A DNA stretch of 38,974 bases from Herbiconiux sp. (GTDB taxonomy: Bacteria; Actinomycetota; Actinomycetes; Actinomycetales; Microbacteriaceae). The notes under the pieces were generated by a model. The model was given only the letters and a program-made list of their open reading frames with translations. It made no database searches and had not been told where the DNA came from. Below are positions 30,363 to 38,371 of the stretch, piece by piece. Within the stretch, counting starts at the first letter, position 1. Each line of letters opens with the position of its first letter. A program made the translations under genes and the position numbers. The DNA is taken from NCBI RefSeq assembly GCF_023264895.1, contig NZ_JAHFUY010000041.1, positions 1-38,974 of the forward strand, written 5' to 3'.

Positions 30363-31621
30363 CGCGCGCCTCCGGCGGCGGTGGAGGCGGACGGGGACGA
30401 GGACGGCGACGAGGCCGACGCCGAAGCAGCCGGCGACGCGACGGGGAGGGTGAGGATGTACGCGGTGCCGTCTCCCGGCGCCGTGAACAGCTGGGCCTCG
30501 CCTCCGGCGTCGCGGATGCGGCCGAGGATCGACTGGGAGACGCCCAGCCGGTCACCGGGCACGCTCGCCGCGTCGAACCCCACTCCGGGGTCGGCGAGCA
30601 TGACGACCACGGCCTCCGCGGCGCTGTCGACGACGATCTCGGCGCGACTCGCCCCGGAGTGCCGCTGCACGTTGACGAGCCCCTGGCCGAGGGCGAGGGC
30701 GAGGGCGGTCGTCGTGGCGGCGCTCAGGCGCTGCAGCGAGCCGAGGTCGCCCCGCACCTCCACCTCGACGCCCTCGGCGCGGGCGGAGCGCACGGTCTCG
30801 GCGACGGCGGCCGGCAGCTGCCCGTCGGCGCTCGCGGCCCCTCCCGATCCTGCCCGGTCGCCCGGCCACCAGGTGCCCTCGACGATCATGGTGAGATCGC
30901 GCTCGATCGACGCCCGCTGCGAGGGCTCGAGCGGGCCGGGCGGGCGGGCGGCGAGCACGGTCAGCTCGCTCAGCACGGTGTCGTGGAACAGCGCCACGAC
31001 CTGGGACTCGAGCTCGCGCTGGTAGGCGATCGCCTCCGCCTCCCGCCGTGCACGCTCGACGGCACGCCGGTCGCGGAGGGCACGCCGGCGGAGCACGAGG
31101 TTCGACACGGCCACCACGAGGATGACGAGCGAGGCCGCCGCCGTCTGGAAGTCGAACGCCGGGAAACGCCCCACCGTGAGCGCCGCCAGCAGCACCGCCA
31201 CCTGCCCGAACACGTAGGCGAGGGCGATGTGGACGATCGACCGCACCCCCAGCACGTTCGGCGCCACGGTGTAGACGAACGCCATCTGCGGCAGGGCCAG
31301 GATGAACGGGGACTCGACGATCTGCGCGGGGGCGTTCTCGAGGATGACGAGCGAGTACAGCCCGATGCAGGCGGGGCCCACGAGAAGGTGCAGGAGCATG
31401 ATCCACGGGCGGCGCCAGTGGTGGCTCACGACCATGAGGGCGCCGAGCGGCACGAGCAGGAGCAGCGCCGGCCACGCGGTGTGGGCGGGCGAGTTGACGG
31501 TGCGGAGCACCACGAGCACCGCGGCGATCAGGAGGGCCGTGCTGCCGAAGGCGAGCGTCGTGCTCGAAAGAGCCAGGGCGGCACTCGTCCTCGTGTCCGC
31601 CTGCACCGTCGTCCCCGCCAT
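30359..31621 (-). CDS. Membrane sensor histidine kinase (HisKA_3/DesK-like)
   Basis: A 420-aa kinase with about six N-terminal membrane helices (residues 15-185) and a short coiled linker. The likely phospho-acceptor is in VVALFHDTVLSELTVLA, matching the HD-x-V-L pattern of DesK/NarL-type kinases. The ATPase domain has the N-box-like GQGLVNVQRHSGASRAEI and the ATP-lid ADPGVGFD. A Ser/Ala/Pro tail of about 35 residues ends the protein. No response regulator gene is adjacent. ATG 31621 gives a normal start; the longer frame to 31687 has no better support. The partner membrane protein follows, overlapping by four bases. Confidence 0.82.
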   Translation of the reverse strand: MAGTTVQADTRTSAALALSSTTLAFGSTALLIAAVLVVLRTVNSPAHTAWPALLLLVPLGALMVVSHHWRRPWIMLLHLLVGPACIGLYSLVILENAPAQIVESPFILALPQMAFVYTVAPNVLGVRSIVHIALAYVFGQVAVLLAALTVGRFPAFDFQTAAASLVILVVAVSNLVLRRRALRDRRAVERARREAEAIAYQRELESQVVALFHDTVLSELTVLAARPPGPLEPSQRASIERDLTMIVEGTWWPGDRAGSGGAASADGQLPAAVAETVRSARAEGVEVEVRGDLGSLQRLSAATTTALALALGQGLVNVQRHSGASRAEIVVDSAAEAVVVMLADPGVGFDAASVPGDRLGVSQSILGRIRDAGGEAQLFTAPGDGTAYILTLPVASPAASASASSPSSSPSASTAAGGAR

Positions 31622-31703
31622 CGCACCCCCACGATCCTCGTTCGATGATGTCACAGCCCAGGTGACGCGACCGCGTCGTGAGCGCACCCCGGCGCGATCC
31701 GTC

Positions 31704-31709
31704 TAGCGT
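31704..31709 (+). promoter_or_regulatory. -10 box TAGCGT, leaderless start of the dehydrogenase gene
   Basis: TAGCGT is followed by seven bases and the ATG at 31717. No Shine-Dalgarno sequence is present. Confidence 0.45.
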
Positions 31710-31716
31710 GGTGCCC

Positions 31717-32697
31717 ATGAGGATCGGTGTTCTGGGGCTCGGCCGGATGGGGCTGCCCGTGGCGAGGGTGCTGGCGGGGCGCGCGACCGTCGCCGCCTTC
31801 GATCCCCGCGAGGAGCGCTGCCGCGCACTGGTGCGCGCCGTGGAGGAGGCCGGTGGCCCGGCGGGACTCGGGATCGCGGACGGAGTTCCGGGGGCCTGCG
31901 CGGGTGCCGACGTGCTCGTGACGGTGCTGCCGGGCCCGGGCGAGTTCGAGGCGAGCATCGACGCGATCATCGGAGCCCTGCCCGCCGGCGCGCTGTGGAT
32001 CGACCTCACGAGCAACGACCCCCGGGTGCTCGAGGCCACCGAGGGGCGGTCGCGGTCGGCGGGAGTCGCCCTGGTGTCGGCCCCGATGACGGGCGGACCC
32101 GCCGCCGCCGAGGCGGCGGCCCTCGCGTTCACCGTCTCCGGCGACGCCGACGCCATCGAACGAGCGCGCCCGCTGCTCGAGGCGCTCGGGGCGGGTGACG
32201 GGGGCGCCGAGACCGATGCCACGACCGGTGTCGGTCGGATCACGGTGGCCGGCGCGCGCATCGGGGACGCCTGCACGGTGAAGCTGCTCGCCAACTTGCT
32301 GTGGTTCGGGCAGGTGGCCGCCGTGACCGAGGCGATGCTGCTCGGCACCTCGCTCGGTCTCGAACCCGCGCGACTGCACCGGATGCTGGCCGACGGCCCC
32401 GGCGCGAGCACCATGCTCAGCCGCGACTACCCGGCGGTGCTGCGGGGCGACTGGATGCCTGCGTTCGGGCTTGACCGGGTGGTCGAGGAGCTCGAGACGC
32501 TCACGTCGCTCGCCGCACACACCGGGGTGCCGTTCGAGCTGTCCGAGCAGGTCGCCCGGCTGCACAGGCAGGCCCTCGAGCGGTTCGGGCCGGCCGACGG
32601 TGAGCTGCTCGCGGCGCGCCTGCTCGAGGAGCGCGCAGGCACCCCTCTTCGCGACCCTAGAATCGAGGTCAACCCGGCCGAGACGGAGACGACCTGA
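31717..32697 (+). CDS. 3-hydroxyisobutyrate dehydrogenase-like NAD(P)-dependent oxidoreductase
   Basis: A 326-aa beta-hydroxyacid dehydrogenase family protein. It starts with the Rossmann motif IGVLGLGRMGLPVARVL (residues 3-19). The segment APMTGGPAAAEAAAL contains the substrate-binding Gly-Gly motif, and KLLANLLWFGQVAAVTEA contains the catalytic Lys (K of VKLLANLL). The C-terminal helical domain is complete. Substrate is uncertain (3-hydroxyacid, glyoxylate/succinic semialdehyde or imine types). ATG 31717 follows a TAGCGT box. It is transcribed away from the kinase pair and runs into vanZ. Confidence 0.9.
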   Translation: MRIGVLGLGRMGLPVARVLAGRATVAAFDPREERCRALVRAVEEAGGPAGLGIADGVPGACAGADVLVTVLPGPGEFEASIDAIIGALPAGALWIDLTSNDPRVLEATEGRSRSAGVALVSAPMTGGPAAAEAAALAFTVSGDADAIERARPLLEALGAGDGGAETDATTGVGRITVAGARIGDACTVKLLANLLWFGQVAAVTEAMLLGTSLGLEPARLHRMLADGPGASTMLSRDYPAVLRGDWMPAFGLDRVVEELETLTSLAAHTGVPFELSEQVARLHRQALERFGPADGELLAARLLEERAGTPLRDPRIEVNPAETETT

Positions 32698-32702
32698 ACG
32701 CA

Positions 32703-33143
32703 TTGCCGAGCACAGCATCCGCGACCGACACGCGGTGGCGCGTGGCCGCCGCCGTTCTGCTGGCGGTCTACTCGGTGGCGGTGCTCGTGATCGTCGCGTG
32801 GCCGACTCCCGTGGATCGCGGGGCGAACCGGGCGATCGTCCGCGTGCTCGAGGCGCTTCACGACCGCAACGTGCTGATGTTCCTCGGCTACCGGCAGGTC
32901 GAGTTCCTGGCGAACGTCGGCATGTTCCTGCCGCTCGGGCTGCTGATCGGCGTCGTGCTCGGCCGACGGCTGTGGGGGCTGGCCATCCTGATCGGGTTCG
33001 GGCTGTCAGCCGGCATCGAGGTGTTCCAGCTCGTGTTCCTGCCCGACCGTTTCGCCACCGTCGACGACGTCATCGCCAACACCCTCGGGGCGCTGTTCGG
33101 GGCCCTCGCCGCCGGCGTCTTCTTCTTGCGCCGAACGCGCTAG
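32703..33143 (+). CDS. VanZ family membrane protein
   Basis: A 146-aa protein with about four membrane helices. The family core VEFLANVGMFLPLGLLIGVV and LSAGIEVFQLVFLPDRFATVDDVIANTLGALFG is complete. VanZ proteins are linked to glycopeptide (teicoplanin) tolerance in enterococci, but most family members have no proven role. The start is TTG 32703, five bases after the dehydrogenase stop, without a good ribosome binding site; a downstream GTG in the first helix is the alternative. Its stop codon overlaps that of the convergent unknown gene (CTAG). Confidence 0.87.
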   Translation: MPSTASATDTRWRVAAAVLLAVYSVAVLVIVAWPTPVDRGANRAIVRVLEALHDRNVLMFLGYRQVEFLANVGMFLPLGLLIGVVLGRRLWGLAILIGFGLSAGIEVFQLVFLPDRFATVDDVIANTLGALFGALAAGVFFLRRTR

Positions 33144-33490
33144 ACGGCGCTCTCGAGCGCCCGCAGGTGGGCGATCGACTTGTCCTCGAGGAAGACGCAG
33201 AGGCGCGCGGCGACCGACAGCTCGTCCGAGAGGAGCTTGACGCCCTCGGCCCCGAGCGCGAAGTCGCTCGGCCGCGGTCCGAAGTGCACCTCCCAGGCGG
33301 TGTCGCCCGGGCCGACCGGCTGGAGGTAGACGTCGGTGGCGGCGTACTGGAGGCGCACGATCACGAGACCGGTGTCCTCCCCGGCGTCGCCGTCGTGCCG
33401 CAGCACGTCGAGGCGGCAGCCCGCTTCGGGGTCGGCGGCGACGAACTCGTCCATCCAGAGCTGCAGCAGCTCCATCGTGCGATACGGCAT
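33140..33490 (-). CDS. Hypothetical protein (116 aa)
   Basis: A 116-aa soluble alpha/beta protein starting MPYRTMELLQLWMDEFVAAD, with strands RLDVLRHDG, LVIVRLQYAATDVYLQPVG and WEVHFGPRP, and a C-terminal helix SIAHLRALESAV. No known family. ATG 33490 has GGGAAGGG five bases upstream, so the longer frame to 33553 is rejected. It converges on vanZ with overlapping stop codons and lies back to back with the metal importer operon. Confidence 0.72.
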   Translation of the reverse strand: MPYRTMELLQLWMDEFVAADPEAGCRLDVLRHDGDAGEDTGLVIVRLQYAATDVYLQPVGPGDTAWEVHFGPRPSDFALGAEGVKLLSDELSVAARLCVFLEDKSIAHLRALESAV

Positions 33491-33561
33491 GATCACCCTT
33501 CCCCTTGGCTCGATCATAGGTGCGGCCGGTGGATCTCCTGTCAGCCTTGACACAGCAACTC

Positions 33562-33577
33562 TTTAGGATTACCGAAA
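33562..33577. promoter_or_regulatory. Second, imperfect metal-regulator operator
   Basis: TTTAGGATTACCGAAA shares the TTTAGG-N4-CC-N-AAA frame with the perfect palindrome 28 bp downstream and overlaps the -35 region of the importer promoter. Confidence 0.5.
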
Positions 33578-33584
33578 GCTCTGC

Positions 33585-33590
33585 TAATTT
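33585..33590 (+). promoter_or_regulatory. -10 box TAATTT of the metal importer operon
   Basis: TAATTT ends six bases before the ATG at 33597. With TTTAGG at 33562-33567 as a weak -35 the spacer is 17 bp. The transcript would be leaderless. Confidence 0.5.
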
Positions 33591-33606
33591 TTAGGCATGC
33601 CTAAAA
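33589..33606. promoter_or_regulatory. Perfect 18-bp DtxR/MntR-like operator over the start codon
   Basis: TTTTAGGCATGCCTAAAA is a perfect palindrome whose centre is the ATG of the metal-binding lipoprotein gene. The TTAGG-N-CCTAA pattern is typical of DtxR-family (MntR/IdeR-type) repressor sites, so the operon is probably shut off when manganese or iron is plentiful. Confidence 0.75.
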
Positions 33607-34544
33607 GTGCATCACGTCTCGCCGTCGCCGTCGCCGCCACGACCTCCCTCCTCCTCTCCGCCTGCTCCGCTCCGGCAGAACCGGACGACGATCGCCCGGT
33701 CGTGCTCACCACGTTCACGGTGCTCGCCGACATCGCCGGAAACGTCGCGGGCGATCGCCTCCGCGTGGAGTCGATCACGAAGCCCGGTGCCGAGATCCAC
33801 GGCTACGAACCCACGCCCGGCGACATCCGCACCGCCTCTCAGGCCGACCTCATCCTCGACAACGGCCTGAACCTCGAGGCGTGGTTCGGCCAGTTCGTCG
33901 AATCGGTCGACGTGCCGCACGTCGTGGTCTCCGCGGGGGTCGACGAGATCCCGATCGCCGAGGACGCCTACGAGGGGATGCCGAATCCGCATGCCTGGAT
34001 GTCCCCCCTCAATGTCCAGGGGTACGTGGACGAGATGGTCGACGCCTTCTCCGAGCTCTCCCCCGCCGATGCATCGGCCTTCGAGGCATCGGGCGAGGCA
34101 TACAAGGCGGAGCTGCAGGAGGTGCACGACGACCTCGTGCAGTCTCTCGGATCGCTGCCGCCCGAGCACCGGGCGCTCGTGACCTGCGAGGGCGCCTTCT
34201 CCTACCTCGCCCGCGACGCCGGCCTGACCGAGCGCTACCTCTGGGCCGTCAACGCCGAACAGCAGGCCACACCGCGGCAGATCGCAGGCGCGATCGAGTT
34301 CGTCGAGCAGAACGAGGTGCCGGCCGTGTTCTGCGAGTCAACCGTCTCCGACAGTGCCATGCAGCAGGTGGTCGAGGCCACCGGAGCGCGCTTCGGCGGC
34401 ACGCTCTACGTCGACTCGCTCTCGGAGGCCGACGGCCCTGTGCCCACCTACCTCGACCTCATCCGCCACGACGCCGAGACGATCGTGGCGGGGCTGACCG
34501 GAGCCGGGCCGCCGGGAGCCGAGCTGACCGGAGCCTCCCGATGA
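33597..34544 (+). CDS. Metal ABC transporter substrate-binding lipoprotein
   Basis: A 315-aa cluster A-I (ZnuA/PsaA/MntC) solute-binding protein. The signal peptide ends in a lipobox, LLLSACS, at about residue 23. Metal-ligand candidates are His of EIHGYEPTPGDI, His of MPNPHAWMSP, Glu of FCESTVSD (corresponding to the third ligand) and Asp of LYVDSLS. The short loop lacks a His-rich insert, favouring manganese or iron over zinc. The ATG lies inside a repressor palindrome. Its stop overlaps the ATPase start by four bases (ATGA), and the third gene is the permease. Confidence 0.93.
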   Translation: MPKSASRLAVAVAATTSLLLSACSAPAEPDDDRPVVLTTFTVLADIAGNVAGDRLRVESITKPGAEIHGYEPTPGDIRTASQADLILDNGLNLEAWFGQFVESVDVPHVVVSAGVDEIPIAEDAYEGMPNPHAWMSPLNVQGYVDEMVDAFSELSPADASAFEASGEAYKAELQEVHDDLVQSLGSLPPEHRALVTCEGAFSYLARDAGLTERYLWAVNAEQQATPRQIAGAIEFVEQNEVPAVFCESTVSDSAMQQVVEATGARFGGTLYVDSLSEADGPVPTYLDLIRHDAETIVAGLTGAGPPGAELTGASR

Positions 34545-35290
34545 ATGCCGAGGTGACCGCAGAGCCCGCCATCGACGCCTCGGGACTCACCGTGCGCTAC
34601 GGCGAGGTGCTCGCCCTCGACGACGTCTCACTCCGCGTGCCGGCAGGCGGTGTCTTCGGCCTGATCGGCATGAACGGATCGGGCAAGTCGACCCTCTTCA
34701 AGACCCTCATGGGCCTCGTGCGCCCGGCGGCCGGCGAGGTGCGCATCCTCGGCGGCGGCATCCGGGACGCCCGGCGGCGCGGCGACCTCGCCTACGTGCC
34801 GCAGAGCGAGGACGTGGACTGGGCGTTCCCGCTCAGCGTGCGGGACGTTGTGATGATGGGCCGCTACGGCAGGCTCGGGTTCACCAGACGGCCGCGGCGC
34901 GCCGACCACTCCGCCGTCGCCGAGGCCCTCGACCGGGTCGAGCTCACCGGGCTCGCCGACCGGCAGATCGGCCGCCTCTCGGGAGGGCAGCGCAAACGCG
35001 CCTTCGTGGCACGCGGCCTCGCCCAGGGCGCCAGGGTGCTGCTGCTCGACGAGCCCTTCGCGGGAGTCGACAAGCCCTCCGAAGCCATGATCGTGCGCCT
35101 GCTCGCCGAGCGGGCGCAGAGCGGATGCACCGTGCTGGTCTCCACGCACGACCTGCAGGCGCTCCCCGGCCTCGCCCCCGAATCCGTGCTGCTGCGCCGA
35201 CGGGTGCTGCTGCACGCCCCCACCGCTGAGGTGCTGCGCCCCGAGAACCTGGCCAGGGCGTTCGGGCTCGGCGAGGGGGCGGCGGCGTGA
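34541..35290 (+). CDS. Metal ABC transporter ATP-binding protein
   Basis: A 249-aa ATPase for the metal importer. Walker A is GMNGSGKST at about residues 43-51, the Q-loop is YVPQSEDVDW, the signature is LSGGQRKRAF, Walker B is VLLLDEPFAGVD and the switch His is in STHDLQ. The VPQ-DWxFP pattern is typical of manganese/zinc importers. ATG 34541 overlaps the lipoprotein stop; its own stop overlaps the permease GTG (GTGA). Confidence 0.94.
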   Translation: MNAEVTAEPAIDASGLTVRYGEVLALDDVSLRVPAGGVFGLIGMNGSGKSTLFKTLMGLVRPAAGEVRILGGGIRDARRRGDLAYVPQSEDVDWAFPLSVRDVVMMGRYGRLGFTRRPRRADHSAVAEALDRVELTGLADRQIGRLSGGQRKRAFVARGLAQGARVLLLDEPFAGVDKPSEAMIVRLLAERAQSGCTVLVSTHDLQALPGLAPESVLLRRRVLLHAPTAEVLRPENLARAFGLGEGAAA

Positions 35291-36213
35291 ACATCCTCGA
35301 CCTGCTGCTCGAACCGCTCGGCTACGAGTTCATGCTGCGCGCGCTCGCCACCACCGTGCTCGCCGCCGTGGTGTGCGCCGTGCTGTCGTGCTGGCTGGTG
35401 CTCGTGGGCTGGTCGCTCATGGGCGACGCCGTGGCGCACGCCGTGCTGCCGGGCGTCGTGCTCGCCTACGTGGTGGGCGCCCCGTTCGCGGTCGGTGCGC
35501 TCGTGTTCGGGTTCCTCGCCGTGGGGCTCATCGGCGTGGTGCGCGACACGAGCCGCATCAAGGAGGACGCCGCCATCGGCATCGTCTTCACCACTCTGTT
35601 CGCCCTCGGGCTCGTGCTCATCTCCGTCACCCCCAGCCAGACCGACCTCAACCACATCGTCTTCGGCAACGTGCTGGGGGTCTCGGCGACCGACCTGCTG
35701 CAGATCGTCGTGCTCGGTGCGATCGCGCTGACCGTGCTCGTCCTGAAGCGGCGCGATCTCACCCTCTACGCCTTCGACCCCACGCACGCCCACGCCATCG
35801 GCCTCTCACCGCGCCTGCTCGGCGCCCTGCTGCTCGGCGTGCTCGCGCTCACCGCGGTGGTGGCGCTGCAGGTGGTGGGAGTCATCCTCGTGGTGGCGAT
35901 GCTCGTCATCCCGGGCGCCACCGCCTACCTCCTCACCGATCGCATCGGGCGGATGCTCGTGATCGCTCCCGTCGTGGCCGCCGTGTGCTCGGTGGTGGGC
36001 ATCTACGCGAGCTACTACCTCGACACCGCCTCCGGCGGCATGGTGGTGCTCGCGCAGGCGGCGGCGTTCGCGGTGGCGTACGCCGTGCAGCTCGTCAGTC
36101 GACGAGGACGGGGGCGCGGTCGCGCGCGCCGCGGGCCGTGGAGGCGAGCACGGGGCCCGCTCGACCCTGGTCAGGCATCCGCTCGACCAGCCGCGCCGCC
36201 CGCTCACGGATGA
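35287..36213 (+). CDS. Metal ABC transporter permease
   Basis: A 308-aa ABC-3 family permease with about eight helices. Conserved features are LVLVGWSLMGDAVAHAVLPGVV, the ATPase-contacting loop with SRIKEDAAIGIVFTTLFALG, and TSLNHIVFGN-type ITPSQTDLNHIVFGNVLG. It forms the channel for manganese, iron or zinc. The last 35 residues are Arg/Pro/Ala-rich and lie entirely over the convergent HTTM gene (36095-36213), so the real end of the functional protein is near residue 270. Starts at GTG 35287, overlapping the ATPase stop. Confidence 0.92.
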   Translation: MNILDLLLEPLGYEFMLRALATTVLAAVVCAVLSCWLVLVGWSLMGDAVAHAVLPGVVLAYVVGAPFAVGALVFGFLAVGLIGVVRDTSRIKEDAAIGIVFTTLFALGLVLISVTPSQTDLNHIVFGNVLGVSATDLLQIVVLGAIALTVLVLKRRDLTLYAFDPTHAHAIGLSPRLLGALLLGVLALTAVVALQVVGVILVVAMLVIPGATAYLLTDRIGRMLVIAPVVAAVCSVVGIYASYYLDTASGGMVVLAQAAAFAVAYAVQLVSRRGRGRGRARRGPWRRARGPLDPGQASARPAAPPAHG

Positions 36214-37183
36214 AGGCGCTGAGCCGCAGCCACGACCCGTCGCGGATGAGCAGCAGGTCGACCGCGATCATCGCAAGCGAGAACGGCCAGAGGCCGAGCA
36301 GCACGGCGATGCCGAGGTGCGTGAACGTGATGAGGGCGACGAAGAGGTAGCGGCTCGGCTTCCAGGGCAGGGCGAGCGGGAAGAGCAGCTGCACGGTCAG
36401 CGCCGTCCAGGTGCCGATGTTGACCAACCAGGCCCACTGGTAGGTGAACTCGCTGAGGGTCGGCAGCACCTGGAACTCGTTGAGCACGAGGGCGTAGTAG
36501 AGGGCGGTGCCGTCGATCCACTCCTCGCCCTGGAGCTTCAGGATGGAGGAGACGAGGTAGACGAGCAGGATCTGGTAGCAGCACAGGATGAGGGCCGTGT
36601 TGTGGAGCCACGTGCCGAACCACTCCGGGATGAAGCGGGGGCGGAGCGAACGTGGGAGACGGCCGCGGGCCTGGGCGCGCTTCCGCAGCAGGGAGTCGAC
36701 GGAGAGGTGCTCGCTGAGGCTCGCGAAGATCGCGAAGAAGAGCACGATGCGCATGAGGGTGTCGCCGCCGTTGGTGAGCAGCGTGCTGTTGGTGGAGAGG
36801 CCGACCCAGAAGAGCAGGAGGAACGGGGTGACCCAGCGGGTCTTCAGGCCCACGATGAACAGCACCACGAGCAGCAGCAGGGCGAGGTAGGCGACGTCGA
36901 AGAGCACCGGATCCTGCTTCGAGAAGACGCCCCGCAGGATCTCGGACCAGCCGCGGCGACGGGCCTCGGGCTCGATCCACCACGATCCGGCTCCCCAGAG
37001 GTAGTGGCGGTCGGCGAAGCTCGGGATGAGCACGATGAGCATCGCGATGCCGAAGATGATGCGCAGGAACGAGAAGCCGATCGTGGCGTGCTTGCGGCTC
37101 GAGAGCCAGCCCGTGAGGCCGCCCCAGGCCTTCGCGGGGAGCTGGGTGGGCGGGGTGCTGCGGAGGGCTTTCAGTGCGTTCAT
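36095..37183 (-). CDS. HTTM domain membrane protein (vitamin-K carboxylase-related)
   Basis: A 362-aa multipass protein. The segments IGFSFLRIIFGIAMLIVLIP, WGAGSWWIEPEARRRGW, TNSTLLTNGGDTLMRIVLFF and YQILLVYLVSSILKLQGEEW are characteristic of the HTTM family, the membrane core related to gamma-glutamyl carboxylases. Bacterial function is unknown. It overlaps the DUF5819 gene by four bases (ATGA), a pairing seen repeatedly in actinobacteria, and its 3' end overlaps the permease gene by 119 bp on the other strand. Confidence 0.88.
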   Translation of the reverse strand: MNALKALRSTPPTQLPAKAWGGLTGWLSSRKHATIGFSFLRIIFGIAMLIVLIPSFADRHYLWGAGSWWIEPEARRRGWSEILRGVFSKQDPVLFDVAYLALLLLVVLFIVGLKTRWVTPFLLLFWVGLSTNSTLLTNGGDTLMRIVLFFAIFASLSEHLSVDSLLRKRAQARGRLPRSLRPRFIPEWFGTWLHNTALILCCYQILLVYLVSSILKLQGEEWIDGTALYYALVLNEFQVLPTLSEFTYQWAWLVNIGTWTALTVQLLFPLALPWKPSRYLFVALITFTHLGIAVLLGLWPFSLAMIAVDLLLIRDGSWLRLSAFIRERAARLVERMPDQGRAGPVLASTARGARDRAPVLVD

Positions 37184-38256
37184 CGGTCGTACCTCTCGAT
37201 CACGTCGTCGAAGATCGCCACGGCTTCGTCGCTCGGCTGTGAGGCCGGCTGGCGCCAGCCGAACTCGAGCTCGTTGAGCGGGGACTGACGCTCGGTGTCA
37301 TTGCGGTGCTCGAAGTCGTTCGGCCGGTCGAACTGCACGCGCCAGCGCACGCGCTCGACCTCGCGGCCGAAGTAGGCCTCGCCGTAGGCGGTGGCGAAGC
37401 GGATGAGCATGTAGTCGTAGCGGAGGAGGGGGACGGGGCTGGGCGCCGTGTCGGAGCCTTCGGTGTCGTCTTCACCCAGGGCCTCGAGCTCTGCGATGAG
37501 GTCGGCGTCGGGGATGGGCTGGAAGTCGCCGTCGTCGGTGCGCTCGATGAAGGTGTCCTGCACGCGGCTCTTCTGGGCATCCGTGAGCTCGTCGAAGCGG
37601 GTGATGTAGGCCACGGCGGCGTTCGCCGAGCTCTTCGAGATGCGGGAGGGCATGGGGTTGCCGTCGACCGCCTCGAGCTCGGCGCCGGTGACGTCGACCC
37701 AGTCGCTGTGCACGAGTTCATCGTCTTCGCGCCACTGCACCTGGATCTGCAGGGCGCTGTTGACCTTCAGCATGTTCGGGGCGAAGACGTCCCAGCGCTG
37801 GGAGAAGTAGGGGGCGAAGGCGTCGTCGACGGCCTCGGAGGCGGCGTTCGCGGAGGCCGGGGGGAAGGTGAAGGTGGTGCTCACGAAGACGTAGCCGGCG
37901 GCGATGGCGAGGGTGAGAGCTGTGGCGGCGGCGAGCAGGGGCTTCTTGGGGGCTCTGCGGGGGGTGGGGGCGGTGCGGGCCTCCGCCGCCGGGAGCGTGG
38001 GCCCCGTGGCGGCGGGTGCGGGGGCGGGGGCGCTTGCGGCCGAGGCATCGGCTGCCGCTCCGTTCGGGACTGCGGGACGATTCACGTTGCGGGGTGCTTC
38101 AGCCGGGGGGACAGCAGGGGCCGTGGCGGCGGGCGTTGCGGCGATGGTCGCAGCTTCGCGGGCGGTCGCGGCTTTGCGGGCGGCGGCGGCCTTGCTCGCG
38201 GCGGCGTTGGCCTTGGCTCTGCGAGAGGCCTTGCTCTTCGGCGTGTGGCGCGTCAT
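37180..38256 (-). CDS. DUF5819 family membrane-anchored protein
   Basis: A 358-aa protein. The first 115 residues are a Lys/Arg/Ala/Pro-rich cytoplasmic region (MTRHTPKSKASRRAKANAAA onward), followed by one membrane helix (LLAAATALTLAIAAGYVFVS) and a 210-residue extracellular domain. That domain starts FSQRWDVFAPNMLKVNSALQ, the recognisable DUF5819 feature. Function unknown; it is presumably a partner of the HTTM protein. ATG 38256 has GAGGAG eight bases upstream, so the longer frame to 38367, which crosses terminator hairpins, is rejected. Confidence 0.85.
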   Translation of the reverse strand: MTRHTPKSKASRRAKANAAASKAAAARKAATAREAATIAATPAATAPAVPPAEAPRNVNRPAVPNGAAADASAASAPAPAPAATGPTLPAAEARTAPTPRRAPKKPLLAAATALTLAIAAGYVFVSTTFTFPPASANAASEAVDDAFAPYFSQRWDVFAPNMLKVNSALQIQVQWREDDELVHSDWVDVTGAELEAVDGNPMPSRISKSSANAAVAYITRFDELTDAQKSRVQDTFIERTDDGDFQPIPDADLIAELEALGEDDTEGSDTAPSPVPLLRYDYMLIRFATAYGEAYFGREVERVRWRVQFDRPNDFEHRNDTERQSPLNELEFGWRQPASQPSDEAVAIFDDVIERYDR

Positions 38257-38299
38257 GCGGATGTCTCCTCGGCCGGGTGGCGTCAGGCGGGATTCGAGG

Positions 38300-38328
38300 G
38301 GGTGGGGGTGCGTGGGGCACCCCCACCC
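38300..38328 (-). terminator. Hairpin, second of two, after the surface protein gene
   Basis: GGGTGGGGGTGC (38300-38311) pairs perfectly with 38317-38328 around a five-base loop. Confidence 0.6.
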
Positions 38329-38336
38329 GGTAGGTC

Positions 38337-38362
38337 GTGGGGGTGCTGGGTGGCGCCCCCAC
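38337..38362 (-). terminator. Hairpin, first of two, after the surface protein gene
   Basis: GTGGGGGTGC (38337-38346) pairs with GCGCCCCCAC (38353-38362) with one G-U pair. It lies ten bases after the surface protein stop codon. Together the two stems probably end or strongly reduce read-through into the DUF5819/HTTM pair. Confidence 0.65.
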
Positions 38363-38371
38363 GTCATGGGG

